Shown: positions 23,545-34,975 of the stretch, one piece after another
Position numbering within the stretch: the stretch's first letter is position 1
Layout: each line of letters opens with the position of its first letter
Assembly: GCA_964058845.1 (NCBI GenBank)
Contig: CAXKVR010000380.1
Location: forward strand, 1 to 64,000
Reading direction: 5' to 3'
DNA from: Carex sylvatica
Lineage: Eukaryota; Streptophyta; Magnoliopsida; Poales; Cyperaceae
DNA length: 64,000 bases
Position numbers and translations under genes: made by a program
Notes under the pieces: generated by a model
Database searches by the model: none
What the model saw: the letters and a program-made list of their open reading frames with translations, nothing else
What the model was told of the DNA's origin: nothing

Positions 23545-24047
23545 GGAAGAATTTCATGTATATCCCTCAAAAACTTCACATAATTATGTATTTTCCTCTC
23601 CAAACTTTGAAATTACATATTTTTCCTCTAAAATTTCAAAACTCTAAAATTTATCCATTTATTGTCTTGTATATCAAACTCATTTTAAATTTATTAAATA
23701 CTCATTTTACTCTTTATTAAAAGCATAAACAATTTGTAGCTTGTTTAAGAAAATGGTCGGTTTTATATTTGATCAGTTTTCGAGGAAAAAATTGGTATTT
23801 TATAAAGAGTAAAGGATATAATGGGTAAGATCAACATTTTTCTTAAACAAACTACAATTTTTATGTTTTTAATAAAGAATAAAATGGATATTTTATAAAT
23901 TTAAAATGAGTTATAATATAAAAGACAATAAAATGGGTAAATTTGTTAGTTTTGGAAGTTTAGAAGGGGGATACATAATTTCAAATTTTAGAGGAAAAAT
24001 ACGTAATTTTGAAGGTTTTGAGGGGCATACGAGCCTAAAATTCCCCC
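23545..24047. mobile_element. MULE-type long-arm foldback element (503 bp, TSD AAATAAAAT)
   Basis: Arms of about 230 bp pair over nearly their whole length: left TATATCCCTCAAAAACTTCA and TTCCTCTAAAATTTCAAAAC, with the complement at right. A perfect 9-bp duplication AAATAAAAT flanks the element (23536-23544 and 24048-24056). An 88-codon open frame in the right arm is incidental. A transcript through this element would form a long hairpin. Confidence 0.82.
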
Positions 24048-24056
24048 AAATAAAAT

Positions 24057-26221
24057 TACATGACAGTATCTTATTCAATTATCTTAAATCTCAATTTTTC
24101 TTGTTTCGTCAAATTTTATGTATATATATATATGAAAATGATTTTTTTGGAACTAAATACATATATTTTTGAACAAAAATTAATATTTATTTATTACAAA
24201 TCAAAATTAGTATTGGAAACACACACTGACTAGTTTGTAAATAACTATTTTTTCAAACTCACATGAAATTAATTAAGGAACACATATATTAGCTAGAAAA
24301 AGACACTTGGTTTTAGCAAGGAGCACACTTGGCTTTAGTTGAAAATATTTCCAATAACTATCATCAAAACGTGCTTTATAAATTAGCAAATGATATTTTG
24401 AAATTCCATTTTCGTTTTTTAAAACTCCAAAAAGTACATACATCCATTGAGTTAATTTAGAACCAACACATATTTAGGGTAAAATGCATTAATACTTCAT
24501 TAAATTGAAATGAATGTTTGAGAACATCTGAAGAGTGTGAACACTAAAAATACTCCAATAGTACATGTATATTTGTGTTGATCTATTAAAAAATTGCTCA
24601 AGATCATTTCTTAAACTTAAAACTTAATAGAGTTAATTGGCCAAAAAAATTATTTATACCACATTCCAAAAGAAAAAGAAAAACTACATTTTTTGGAGAA
24701 TTTAAAAAATAATCATGCCGCCAATTTAATCTACGGCCACATTTTAAGGGACAGCAGATTGAATTTGAGACTCCAATTCATAATCCAAAAATACACTGTA
24801 ATATACTGATACTTAAATTTTTGAAGGACCTCCAATTCAATCTGCAGCTTTCAAAAATGAGATCAATATCAGAGGTGTTTTGATTTATTTTTGTTCTAAA
24901 TGATATTAATAAAAAAATTGACTTGATTTGTATCCTTTATAAGTGATCATTGAATATTTGTACTGTTCATTTATTTATTAATTTATTCACCCAGCATGAT
25001 TTTATAGTTAGTGGCACAACCACTACATGTCAAGAAAATAAATCAGCTACATGACAGAGCAGTGATGTTGATAGCTGTAAAGTACGAGAGGACAATTTTG
25101 AAAATCTTGGCCTAGTCAGAAGTCAAACCACAGACCAATATAACACATGGTTTAATCAAATTTGTGACAGATTTTCCTTTTTGCTTTATATTTTTTTTCT
25201 CAAAAGAGATTTAAGTGAAACTACTCAGACTATAAAAGTAGACTACTATCCTATCGACCGTAAAAAAATGACTATTGGTAAAAAATAACTATTTTTAAAG
25301 GCACGCCGATAGAAAATACTTTTTTTATTATGAATAAAATATTAATGTGAATGTTAATCTATTTACAGTTTTTTCATTTTATAACTCTCAACATTAATCA
25401 CCTTAATTCATTTTTCACTATAATTAAAATTTATTTTTCCATTTATTATTAAATTAAATTAGATGACTTTTTATTTACAATTTGTAACATATAAATGAAG
25501 GCTTTGTAATCTTGTATTATATACACATGAGAAATATATAAATAAAAAGATCATGCCATCTTTTATATGTTTTCTCTCTTGTTTATTATTATTTATCTTT
25601 ATTTTATAACAATTATGAATATATTGGTATTACTGATAGGAGTATCCGTGGAGATACCGTCGACAAAAAACACTTTTATCCTTATGGATAATTTGTAGCG
25701 ATCAACTATTTATTATCTTTAAAATATATTCATTCGAGTTTTAAACTTAGTTTTTTTCATACTAAAAGTCAGATTTTTTTTTTTTTACTTATTATTAAAT
25801 TGGATATGAAGTTATTCCTTTTCTTTCATCTATTAGTTTTGTTAATATAATTGGTTGATTTATAAGACAGTCCACATTAATTAATTACATAACAGGACCG
25901 TTTATATTAATTAATTAATTTTAATTTCTAAGAAATATTAACAAATTCACTCTTTGACCCTCTTAAGATTGTCTCAAACTTGTATCAAATCAACGAAAAC
26001 ATCAATTATTGTCTTGCAAAAAAGGCCTCAGACAATTCAAGAAGATCCATCTTCCCATAACTTTTCAACTTGATGCTTGGCTGATAGTTTGTGTTATTTA
26101 TCAGGCACAAAAAAATTCAAAAGCTTAATTATATCGTGAATTAATTACATGATGGATGGATTTCGCAGGCTATATTATCTTTTTGAAAATCTTTGCATAA
26201 GCTGTGAAATCGTGAGAAGGA
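24057..26221. other. Intergenic DNA, possible transposon debris
   Basis: Nothing gene-like. 25240-25330 and 25640-25690 carry GACCGTAAAAAAATGAC and ATCCGTGGAGATACCGTCGA strings that recall CACTA-type subterminal sequence, but no ends were found. Confidence 0.4.
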
Positions 26222-26590
26222 CACTACTACATAAAAACACTTCGTCGTCGGTTGAAATCGCAATCCTCAATCGGATTCCGAACGGTTGACTATCGCTCCG
26301 ATGAGAAAGATATACATATATATCATTGGCTCAAAACCAATAGCGTTCAGTTCTAACGCCATCAGTTAAAAATTAGAGATAAATGAGAATAATAGTTTTT
26401 CGATCGTTAATAAGTCGTTTAATATAGAAATGTCATCGTCTGTTGAGTGTTATTAGCTGATTGAAAAAGTATTTTACACCATCTGTTTTGTTTGAGTTGG
26501 CATTGGTAGGTCCTAATTTGTCATCTTTTATATATAATTTTAGGTCGTTAGCAATTTATTTATATATTTTTTAATTATATATGTCTATTT
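26222..26590. mobile_element. CACTA transposon end (partial)
   Basis: CACTACTACATAAAAACACT at 26223-26242 is a canonical CACTA terminus. It is followed by subterminal GTCGTCGGTTG, CCATCAGTTAAAAATT and ATCGTCTGTTGAGTG-type repeats up to about 26500. No matching GTAGTAGTG end was found downstream in the window, so the element is truncated or its other end is too diverged to see. Confidence 0.5.
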
Positions 26591-27320
26591 TCGGGGCTAG
26601 CCTCCATATATAGCTACATAAACAACATAATATAGCATCAAATTAAGCAAATAATATAGAAGACTAACAAACATATAGAACAATGCAGCAAATTAAGCAA
26701 AATAATATATATAGAAGACTAACATAATTAATCTGTAGCACTAAATTAACTCAAGTATCATCATTAACATATATGTTATGTTGCAACAAAAACAACCTCA
26801 AGATATATCAGAATTATTCTCTGACCTTTTTTCTAAGCAACTGTGCTATCTCACCTTTCTCTTCATGGACAATATTATCATTGTACCATATCGATAATAT
26901 CATAATATCATCCTTTTCTTGAAGGCTCAACCACAAATTGTGGAATATGTGCTCTGAGCATTATTGCTTCCGTATGCCCCTTGGGGATTAAATATATTGC
27001 AAAAAAAGGAGCTGAATTAAAACCGCTAGCTAGCTATGTTTGGTTATAAATTGTCTCAAGTTAATTAATTACCACTTAAATACGTTGAGGTGGCATTAGA
27101 TAAAATATTTATTACTATTTTCAAAATCAGGAGGGTATATATACACAAAATAAATAACAAAGTTACACAGTTGGACGACGTCACGACGACAGTCATGATC
27201 TCTCATACAGAGGTGGAATGATGACTCTAAGAAATTAAGGTCTTTATTTGTATCTCTCTATATGATTTCAAAATTCAAATAAAAAACCCTTGAAAAGTTG
27301 TAAAAAGTTTACACTTATTT
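26591..27320. other. Intergenic DNA, nothing recognised
   Basis: Repeats of AAGCAAATAATATAGAAGAC (about 26646 and 26695) are the only structure seen. It may be interior of the CACTA remnant. Confidence 0.4.
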
Positions 27321-27463
27321 TTGTAACAAGGGTTAACCTCGCGACCGACTTATACTCTCGCGGACACTACCATTGCTAATAAAAGAAGCACTTTTATGTC
27401 GGTATACCCTCACAAAAAAGTCAATTTTATCTTCGCAGATACTCTCTCATTCTTGTCATTATG
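27321..27463. mobile_element. Degenerate copy of the CACTA-like MITE at 562-724
   Basis: GCTAATAAAAGAAGCACTTT...TCGGTATACC aligns with ACTAATAGAAAAAGCATATT...TGGTATTCC of the 562-724 element, and CTCGCGACCG/CTTCGCAG arms are placed alike. The ends are worn. Confidence 0.4.
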
Positions 27464-27550
27464 AATATAAATAGTATAACTTTGTTATTTAAAGGGGAGT
27501 AGGAAATACATGACCCTCAGTACAAAAAATCTGGAAAACAATAATCCAAT

Positions 27551-28051
27551 TAAGGGTGTTCAAACAATCGGTTCGGTTGAAACCGAAGTAAAATAGTCAA
27601 ACCAAACTTTTGTTCGATTTTTAAAAATAGAATCAAACCGAACCAATTAAAACTATCAACTGATTAAATAACGTAACAAAAAAAAATGAAGTAAATTTTG
27701 ATTTGTTTGGTCCAAAGCAAAGTGCATCTTTACTAACGAAAGTATACATATATTTTTTATACACAAGTTGTTTAATTCTATACAAAATATGTAGATGTTT
27801 TTAAATTATTCAAACCAAATGAAAGAAATGAAGGGATGATTGAAACAAATAAATACCTGAATCATTATAATTCGGTCAGTTTGATTTAGTCGGTGTTGAA
27901 AAATCTAAACCGAACCTATCCATTTGAACCGAAATAATTCAAAAATTCAATCCAAAATTCATTTCAACAAAAAAAAAAAATCAATCCATCTAAATCAAAA
28001 AATTTCAGTTCGGATGAATACCAAATAATCTGAACCGTTCAAACACTCCTT
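27551..28051. mobile_element. hAT-like element with GGTTCGGTTGAAACC interior
   Basis: The ends are TAAGGGTGTTCAAACAATCG and the inverse of ...CGTTCAAACACTCCTT. The flanks AATCCAAT (27543-27550) and AATCCAAC (28052-28059) match at 7 of 8 positions. GGTTCGGTTGAAACCGAA strings occupy the arms and an AT-rich core lies between them. A related sequence is at 36677-37052. Confidence 0.65.
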
Positions 28052-28739
28052 AATCCAACTTAAGCATGATTTGAAAATGTATTTACCACTTGGGAAGGAC
28101 CATATTAGGCAACCAGATAGGTGATCTAGACTGATAAATGCATACTCAATTTCATTCTAACTAGAATGACAGATTTAATTATCCTCAATTTTTCAATTTG
28201 GACCGAGTATTTTAAATGAATTGTCCAGCTAAATATAGTACCAGAAATACTATATAAAATGAAAATGATCATTCGAAATCTGAATAAAAAATCTTTATGT
28301 ATATTTAAAAGTGAAGATTTTCCTTTCATTTTGTTCTTAAAAATTAGTTGAATGAATATGTAGCCTTACTTGAATATAAAAATGGAAAAGCCAACGATCT
28401 ATAAATGGCTAATGCAGAAATTCTATATTATGGCGGCAGTTAATTAAAGATACCACATGCAATCAAAAAAATTAATTATGTAACTATATATTACATATAA
28501 TTAATTAAATGATTTTAACAACTCCGATTACGTGCTTATTTTTTTAGGGTATTGAAAATGTCTTATACCTCTAATTTTTTTTTATTGTTTGAAATCGATC
28601 GTCGGTGAATTCGCATATATATATATCCTCTGAGATATCTCAATCTTTGAATGAATCTTTGCAAAATCAGTACCATTCAAATCGTTTTTGCACGAATCTC
28701 AAAGCACTATATACTCTCCTTCATTTCAAATAGGCACCG

Positions 28740-29220
28740 AAAAGAAATTCATGGGCGCCCGATATCTTAGAGGATACGGACTTGAGGTTCGGTTGTTGTG
28801 CTGTCCAATTCAATTGTTTGCACCAATTTTGAAGTTTTAATTTTATTTTTATTCATCAGATTATCACTCATAGCACTTCCTTAATAAGCATTCTACAGTG
28901 ACTCGATCTATTGATTCAGTTTTTGGTCGGGCTTGATTCAATGTCTCCATTATAACTTCTGAGTGGTGATTGTCCGGGTCTGATTGATTCAGTTTTCAAT
29001 CTGATTTGATTCAGTATCTTCTACAATTAAGTTTGTCAACAGGACAACTATGCATACAGAGGAAATCATCACTGGACTCCTATCATTTCTATCAAGTAAA
29101 GATGATCAAAATTGTGTCCATAGAATACACATACCACTTTGCATTTTTAGTTTGTTTACAGCTGAGTGCTTTCTAAGATAATTTTTATCTAATTTTATGC
29201 AACATCTTAGTTATAACTCT
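28740..29220 (+). repeat. Dispersed repeat copy 2 (homologous to 5700-6187)
   Basis: Shares several diverged blocks in order with the retroposon 3' end at 5700-6187, including ACAGAGGAAATCATCACTGG and the ATGATCAAAATTGTGTCCA stretch. No poly(A) remains. Confidence 0.55.
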
Positions 29221-30810
29221 TTAAATTAATAAAATCTCATGGGAATTTTAATGTCAAATACATATATAAAGATAATTTATTTTTAACTTCAAATATTTGC
29301 ACCAATTAGAGTGCTCCCAAAAAATATAGTTTCAGATTGTTATAGCAGAACAGCTAAAGTTACAACGCTATGTCTATATAGCGCACTATAATGTTTTTAT
29401 AGTCTGAAAAGTTATAGCATTACTGTAACGCATTATTTATTTAGAATCTTAACGATAATATTTCTAAATATCATTTATTTTTAACTTGAAAAATTTGCAA
29501 CTCCCCATAAAAATATAGTTCCAGATTCGATACGCAGCCATTGTAGAATGCTCATTAGATAATAATCTTTAAAAAAAAAATTAGATGATAATCTTGATGG
29601 TCCAATCAAACAGTAACAAAGGCACTACGCATCTCTCCATACAGTCATGCATGCATGCCAAGCAAAGAAAGCAAGACATGTGTGGCCGCAAATATGGTTT
29701 CTTTTTATTTTATTTTCTTTTTGAAAGCATCCATCACATGGCATTATGGCAATGGCATGAGAAGAAATTTGGTTTGATGAATTTAGACTCGTGATGCCTT
29801 GGAAAGAACGCTAGCGCCTAGCGGCCAGCATGCTTTCTCTAATTGGGCCGCATTTTTGCTTTTTCAGGTTGTGATATGAAAAGAATTTGTTTCTTTTAAA
29901 AGATTATGGGCTACGTCCCCTCTTGCGTCTAATCTCTAGCTTCATCTTTATTTATATTTTTCTAAGTTATCTCCTTTTGTTTTATAGGCCATTTATGCGC
30001 CATCTTTTCAGATTTTTTTTTGTACCATTCGGAGTATTATAGTCTGTGTGGTCAAAGAATTTGCATTAACAATACATATTTATCTTTTTTGAAATGAAAT
30101 TATTTAACAATCAAGAAAGTAACTTCCATTATTTGTATATTATTATGTGAAATCCGTTTCTGTAAGTTCTAGTTAAATATATAGGTCTAATTAATAGCAT
30201 TGCAACAATTTTATCAACAGGCATGTTAGGGATAGAATTATGATGGGACAATGATAACCTATGTAATCCGATACTCCTATATGTGTTATGTATCCGTATC
30301 AGATATGTATCGGATATCGACATGCATTCAATAATATAGCCTTGATATATATTAAATACGTCAACTGGCATATCATATACCTTCTTATACAGTTACTGAT
30401 ACAACACTAATACATCTGGATACACATACACTAACGACATTGTCTTTCTACAAAATTGAACCCAATGACATGTGCACCGTGCATACACTAGCGGATCCAA
30501 CACATACAACAATGACATACGCCCATGAACCACATGCCAAAAACCATTTTTCTAGCGCCATGCAGAATCAAATCTAGATTTTGTGACACCAGTAACATAC
30601 CCTCTTTACCACTACACTAACTCACATTAATTTGTTATTAGAAGCTAGTAGTTATGATATTTAATGTATACTTGAGTTCTCGCATCGTATCGCATTCATA
30701 ATTTTGATATTTTTCTTGTATAATATAAGTGTTGAATTAATAATATAATTAAAATAAAAAATAATATACATTAGTTATATCATACATATCTTTGATTTTT
30801 AAAAATGATC
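29221..30810. other. Intergenic DNA
   Basis: 29335-29443 vaguely resembles the TTCTAAATAG/CTATAG elements. 29554-29595 is a 16-bp near-repeat around an A10 tract. 30240-30500 has TACATATCGGATA-type strings of unknown origin. There is no gene. Confidence 0.4.
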
Positions 30811-30882
30811 GTGTCGCCATATCCGTTCAATACATATCCATGCATGTGTCACCATATCCCGTTCAATACATATCCATGCATG
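30811..30882. repeat. 35-bp tandem duplication
   Basis: GTGTCGCCATATCCGTTCAA at 30811 repeats as GTGTCACCATATCCCGTTCA at 30846, each followed by TACATATCCATGCATGT. Confidence 0.8.
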
Positions 30883-30952
30883 TCCAAAGGAACTATCAAT
30901 CAATCATAATTTGCACACTCAGAAAAACACTCACTCTAGATCACAATTTGGT

Positions 30953-31114
30953 GTTAATTATCCTACAAATTAAATTGATCTTCCAAAAAACAATAAAAAA
31001 GTTGGGGCTATATACTTATCATTTTATCCTACAAATAGGATAAAATGATAAGTATATAGCCCCAACTTTTTTATTGTTTTTAGGAAGATCAATTTAATTT
31101 GTAGGATAATTAAC
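30953..31114. repeat. Near-perfect palindrome, 78-bp arms, 6-nt spacer
   Basis: Left arm 30953-31030 and right arm 31037-31114 are reverse complements with a single mismatch (the A/T position beside TTCC/GGAA, near 30985 and 31082). The spacer is ACAAAT. Outside the right arm, GGCTACATACTTTTCATTTT (31115 on) is a diverged copy of the inner arm text GGCTATATACTTATCATTTT. This suggests that the inverted copy arose locally. No target-site duplication or element-like end is seen. An RNA through it would form a hairpin of about 78 bp. Confidence 0.92.
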
Positions 31115-31590
31115 GGCTACATACTTTTCATTTTATTTTTCACATTACAAATTACCGAAGACTTAATTCCAAAAATTTATATAAGTTCATAAATCGATTT
31201 ATTTGAAACCTATTAATCTATATTTTGTGTAACACTATTGTTGGGTTTAAACATGAAAAGTAAAATTAAGTAATGGAATACAAAAAAGGCTTCACGCAAA
31301 AATCGTTTCTATATTTTTCTTTTTAATCTAAAACAAAGTGTAAATCTAGGAGGCCAGTGTGGTCTTTTCACCATTAATGGTTTGAAACACCTAAATATTT
31401 AATATATATTTACAAAAGATTCTTCATTTAAATTTAAAATATGTAATCTTTCACAATATATATTATTTTTATCACTGAACCAAAAGCTAATTATTTATTT
31501 TTTATACAAGAGTCCTTATTTTCTCTGTCAATTAAAAGTCATTATCAAAATTTTCCACCTTTATTTTTCTAGTTAATCTTTCTCAATCTC
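31115..31590. other. Intergenic DNA, nothing recognised
   Basis: AT-rich and non-coding. Confidence 0.55.
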
Positions 31591-31593
31591 TAT

Positions 31594-31948
31594 TTTTGTA
31601 CTCCAATCATACTCTACATCATTTTCTCCATTTTCAAAGTACAAACAATCAATTTGAACTGTTCTACATGATCTTCGTATTAAAATGTGTTTGGAGACCA
31701 AATTTTATATATATTTTTTAATTTTTTTTACCATATTTTTAGATAGGTACAAAATCATTGTTTTAGATAATCTAATATTTTGAAAACAATATTTTTTTAT
31801 CTAAATAAATAGTAAAATAATTATAAAAAATATAAAATTTAGTCTCCAAACACATTTTAATACAAATATCATATTGATCATTTTGGATCTGCTGATAGGA
31901 CTTGAAAAACCAAAATTAAAATGTGACGCATAATTGGAGCACAAATCT
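31594..31948. mobile_element. Foldback MITE, family A
   Basis: The interior has GTGTTTGGAGACCAAATTTT at left and TTTAGTCTCCAAACACATTT at right, with ACAATCAATTTGAACTGTTC against its diverged complement further out. The ends, TTTGTACTCCAATCAT and the inverse of ATAATTGGAGCACAAA, are worn. Confidence 0.6.
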
Positions 31949-33316
31949 AAAATTTATTTTGACCCTACTCTCCCACCAGATACAAATTTTAACTAGGAAT
32001 TAATTATAAGAGATTTAAAATATTGATCAAGAAAAAATAAGCGGAAAAAATCTTCCATTAAACTGATTGTTGAAAAGCTAATATTTAGAACTAAATCAGG
32101 AGATTGGACAAATTGCAAGATCTCCATGATGGTTGGTTCATTGGACAGCATAAGGAGAAGTGGGCCTCACCACGTGGCAGTACCTAAAAGAAAGCACAAG
32201 ATTTGTGGTCTGGATCCCATGTGGCTCCCTCCAAGAACAAATCCTTTTATGGAAAGTTTCACAAAAATAATAATTAATACATATTACATATCAGAAATAG
32301 AAAGATACATACAAAGTTTTTTTTTTTTCCCCATAACTTTCAAAGAAATACCAACAAAAACTAATATGGAAATTTAATTCTCTACATGCATATGATATTA
32401 TGGTTTCCTTTCAGTTATTTAATTAATGAGCGAGCCTAGCTATTCCTTAACACCTACTTGTTGTATTATGTTTACTTGATTTAACCATTGAGAAATTTAA
32501 ACTTTCATTAACTAAGTATATGTGATTAGAAAAGTTAACAACATTTTTTATTTGCAATTCTCTCTAAAGAAACAAAAAAAAGTATTTGTCATATGCAAAG
32601 TAATATAATATATATAATATATATAATATATTTTATGAAATTTTGAATAGTTTTGTTTTATTCATCAATCCTATTAACAGTAAAATAAATAGATACATAT
32701 AATTGTAATGAAACATGATTAACAAAAATAGCAAATTTGTCAATCTATAACACCAGAAAGAAATTAACTTTTACAAAACTCTTATATAATTACCAAAATA
32801 AATTCATTTTGTTTAAGATGAGAAAACTTGAAGCACATTTTTTGAATGTCTAAATTATTTTTTCCAACATATAATTAGTACTAAGAACAAATTAGTTTGA
32901 ATTAATTTAACCACGTTTGGGGGGTCTAAACCAATAAAATTTAAAAAACAATTATGGAGATTGCAATCCAAAATCAAAATAATTAACTGGGACCAGACTA
33001 CATGTTAATTATATATTTATAGCAATAATATTAATTAAGAGCACTCTTATAAAGATGGCATGCTTTATGAAAACAAGCATGCATTACTTTTAAGAAAGGT
33101 TAGTTAAGAATAAGAATACTAACTAACCGTTGTATAAATAAATAGTAAATGCTTAAAGCAATAACCAGAATCCCAATTAATGCTCCACTAGAGAGATTAT
33201 GCAATAACCCCATGTAAATGATGTTTGCATAGACATGCATGCCAATAGGCAGTCAGCATAAAACAGCAAGATTCGCTTGTTCATTTATGTATTTTATTTT
33301 TAATAAGATATTGGTG

Positions 33317-33319
<3 letters not shown>
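31949..33319. other. Intergenic DNA, nothing recognised
   Basis: No exon-like or element-like structure. The open frame around 32126-32377 has no recognisable domain. Confidence 0.5.
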
Positions 33320-33359
<40 letters not shown>

Positions 33360-33378
33360 AGAGAGAGAGAGAGAGAGA
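33320..33378. repeat. (TA)n(GA)n microsatellite
   Basis: About 18 TA units, then about 10 GA units, immediately left of a MITE. Confidence 0.95.
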
Positions 33379-33379
33379 T

Positions 33380-33973
33380 GGCTAATATCAAAACGTTTGT
33401 TCCGGAGTTATAGTGTAACCAATTAGTTTTCTAATTTTCAAAGTTCAAACGGTCAATCCAAACTCTTAGATGTCATCTCTATAGTAAAATATGTTTGGAG
33501 ACAAAATTTTGTATTTTTTGAAAAAAATTTAATAATAAAGCCAGTTTTAAAATCGCTAATTTTAATAAACAGTGAAAAATTTATGGATCATTGAAAATAA
33601 CGATTTTAAAACTGTCTTCATAAATATTAAAAAATTCCAAAAAATATATATAATTTGGTCTCTAAGCACATTTTAATATAGACTGAATGTTGAATGGTTT
33701 GAGTCGACTGTTTGGACTTTGAAAATATAAAAATCGAATCGCTGATTTTAATAAACAGTGAAAATTTTATGGATCATTGAAAATAACGATTTTAAAACTG
33801 TCTTCATAAATATTGAAAAAAAATCCAAAAAAAATATAAAATTTGGTCTCTAAGCACATTTTAATATAGATTGAATGTTGAATGGTTTGGATCGACTGTT
33901 TGGACTTTGAAAATGTAAAAACCGAATCGTTTGTTTCACGGCCTAGGAACATATGTTTTGATATTAGCTAACC
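33380..33973. mobile_element. Family A MITE with an internal 186-bp tandem duplication
   Basis: Inverted ends GGCTAATATCAAAACGTTTG and (inverse) GTTAGCTAATATCAAAACAT bound a family A foldback. The right half is present twice in tandem. Copy 1 runs from 33552 and copy 2 from 33738, both starting ATCGCT(A/G)ATTTTAATAAACAG and ending at an AATCG(AATCG) junction. The left arm is single, so the element has one left and two right arms. Confidence 0.75.
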
Positions 33974-33999
33974 TCTATATATATAGATAGAGAGAGATA

Positions 34000-34387
34000 G
34001 GCTATAATGCTTTAGGAAGGAAAGATGATGTTTTACTTCTCACTCATATCTCTATTTCAAAATTTAACCAGTCGATCTGAATTTCTCAACATGATGTTCA
34101 TATTGATATGTAGTTGAAGATCAAATTTTACATTTTTTGGAAATCCTTTACTGTATTTTTGAAAATCACATATTTTTCTTAAATAAAAAATAATAAAAAA
34201 AAAAACACTGATTTTAAAAAATTGTACATAAATAGTAATTTTTTTCCAAAAAATGTAAAATTTGGTCTCCAAACACATTACAATATGAAGATCATGTTGA
34301 GAAGTTCGGATCAATTATTTGAGCTATAAAAATAGAAATATGAGTAGAAAATAAAACACCATCTTTACTTTCCAAAGCATCGTAGCA
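34000..34387. mobile_element. Foldback MITE, family A
   Basis: The ends are GCTATAATGCTTTAGGAAGG and (inverse) GCTACGATGCTTTGGAAAGT. The interior has CATGATGTTCATATTG against ACAATATGAAGATCATGTTG and the shared AAATTTGGTCTCCAAACACA block. Confidence 0.7.
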
Positions 34388-34582
34388 TCTAAATCATAAA
34401 AGCAGTAGATGAACAAACAAGTCATTATAAGTTACAATTTCAAGCACAGAAAAAATGGTCAGATTCTGTGACAAGTCGATTAGAGAAAATGCATAACTTG
34501 TATTAAAAAATTTGTATGAAGCGTAGATAACTTATTCGGGTACAGAAGAACCAGGCTACTTTTCTACTACTATACTTTTAAG

Positions 34583-34687
34583 TTTTAACATAGCAGTTTT
34601 GGCATCATACAGCTTGCAAACCATATGTAGCCATGTTTTCATTCTACGGTCCATGCGCTGCTTGAAGTAAAATATACTCTGTTAAAA
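34583..34687. mobile_element. Small MITE, TTTTAACAGAGCAGTTTT family, upstream of COA6-like gene
   Basis: Starts TTTTAACATAGCAGTTTTGG and ends ...TACTCTGTTAAAA. The interior CATACAGCTTGCAAACCATA...GTTTTCATTCTACGG matches the copy in intron 2 of the neighbouring gene (35287-35482). It lies about 100 bp upstream of the site II cluster. Confidence 0.7.
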
Positions 34688-34782
34688 TCTTTGAAATCTT
34701 AAAAACCAAAGCTTAGTAATGAAAATAAACCAGCTACTAATGAACTAGTAAATTTAGTCATAACCAGTATCTTCTCTAACAA

Positions 34783-34929
34783 GGCCCAAATATTAAATCT
34801 CTTTAGATTCATTACCATAAAGAGCCCAAAAAGAACTTATTGATATATAAAGGCCTACCCAAATAACAAAACAGAGAAAAACCCATCAACCAGCCCATAA
34901 AAGCCCATAATGTTTGTGAAGTAAGCCCA
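34783..34929 (+). promoter_or_regulatory. COA6-like promoter with five site II motifs and TATA box
   Basis: GGCCCA at 34783 and AGCCCA at 34823, 34892, 34902 and 34924 are TGGGC(C/T) on the other strand. This is the site II motif bound by TCP factors and, from Arabidopsis work, enriched in promoters of nuclear genes for mitochondrial respiratory-chain parts. TATATAAA at 34844-34851 would place transcription start near 34875, about 100 nt before the ATG. The motif count is read from the sequence. Function is inferred. Confidence 0.6.
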
Positions 34930-34975
34930 GCGTTGTTGATCACAGACTAAAAAAGAGAGCGGGGTGAGGGAGGAG

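Noticed and set aside
32126..32377. 83-codon open frame
   Set aside because: No domain, no splice context and no codon bias; similar frames occur by chance throughout the window.
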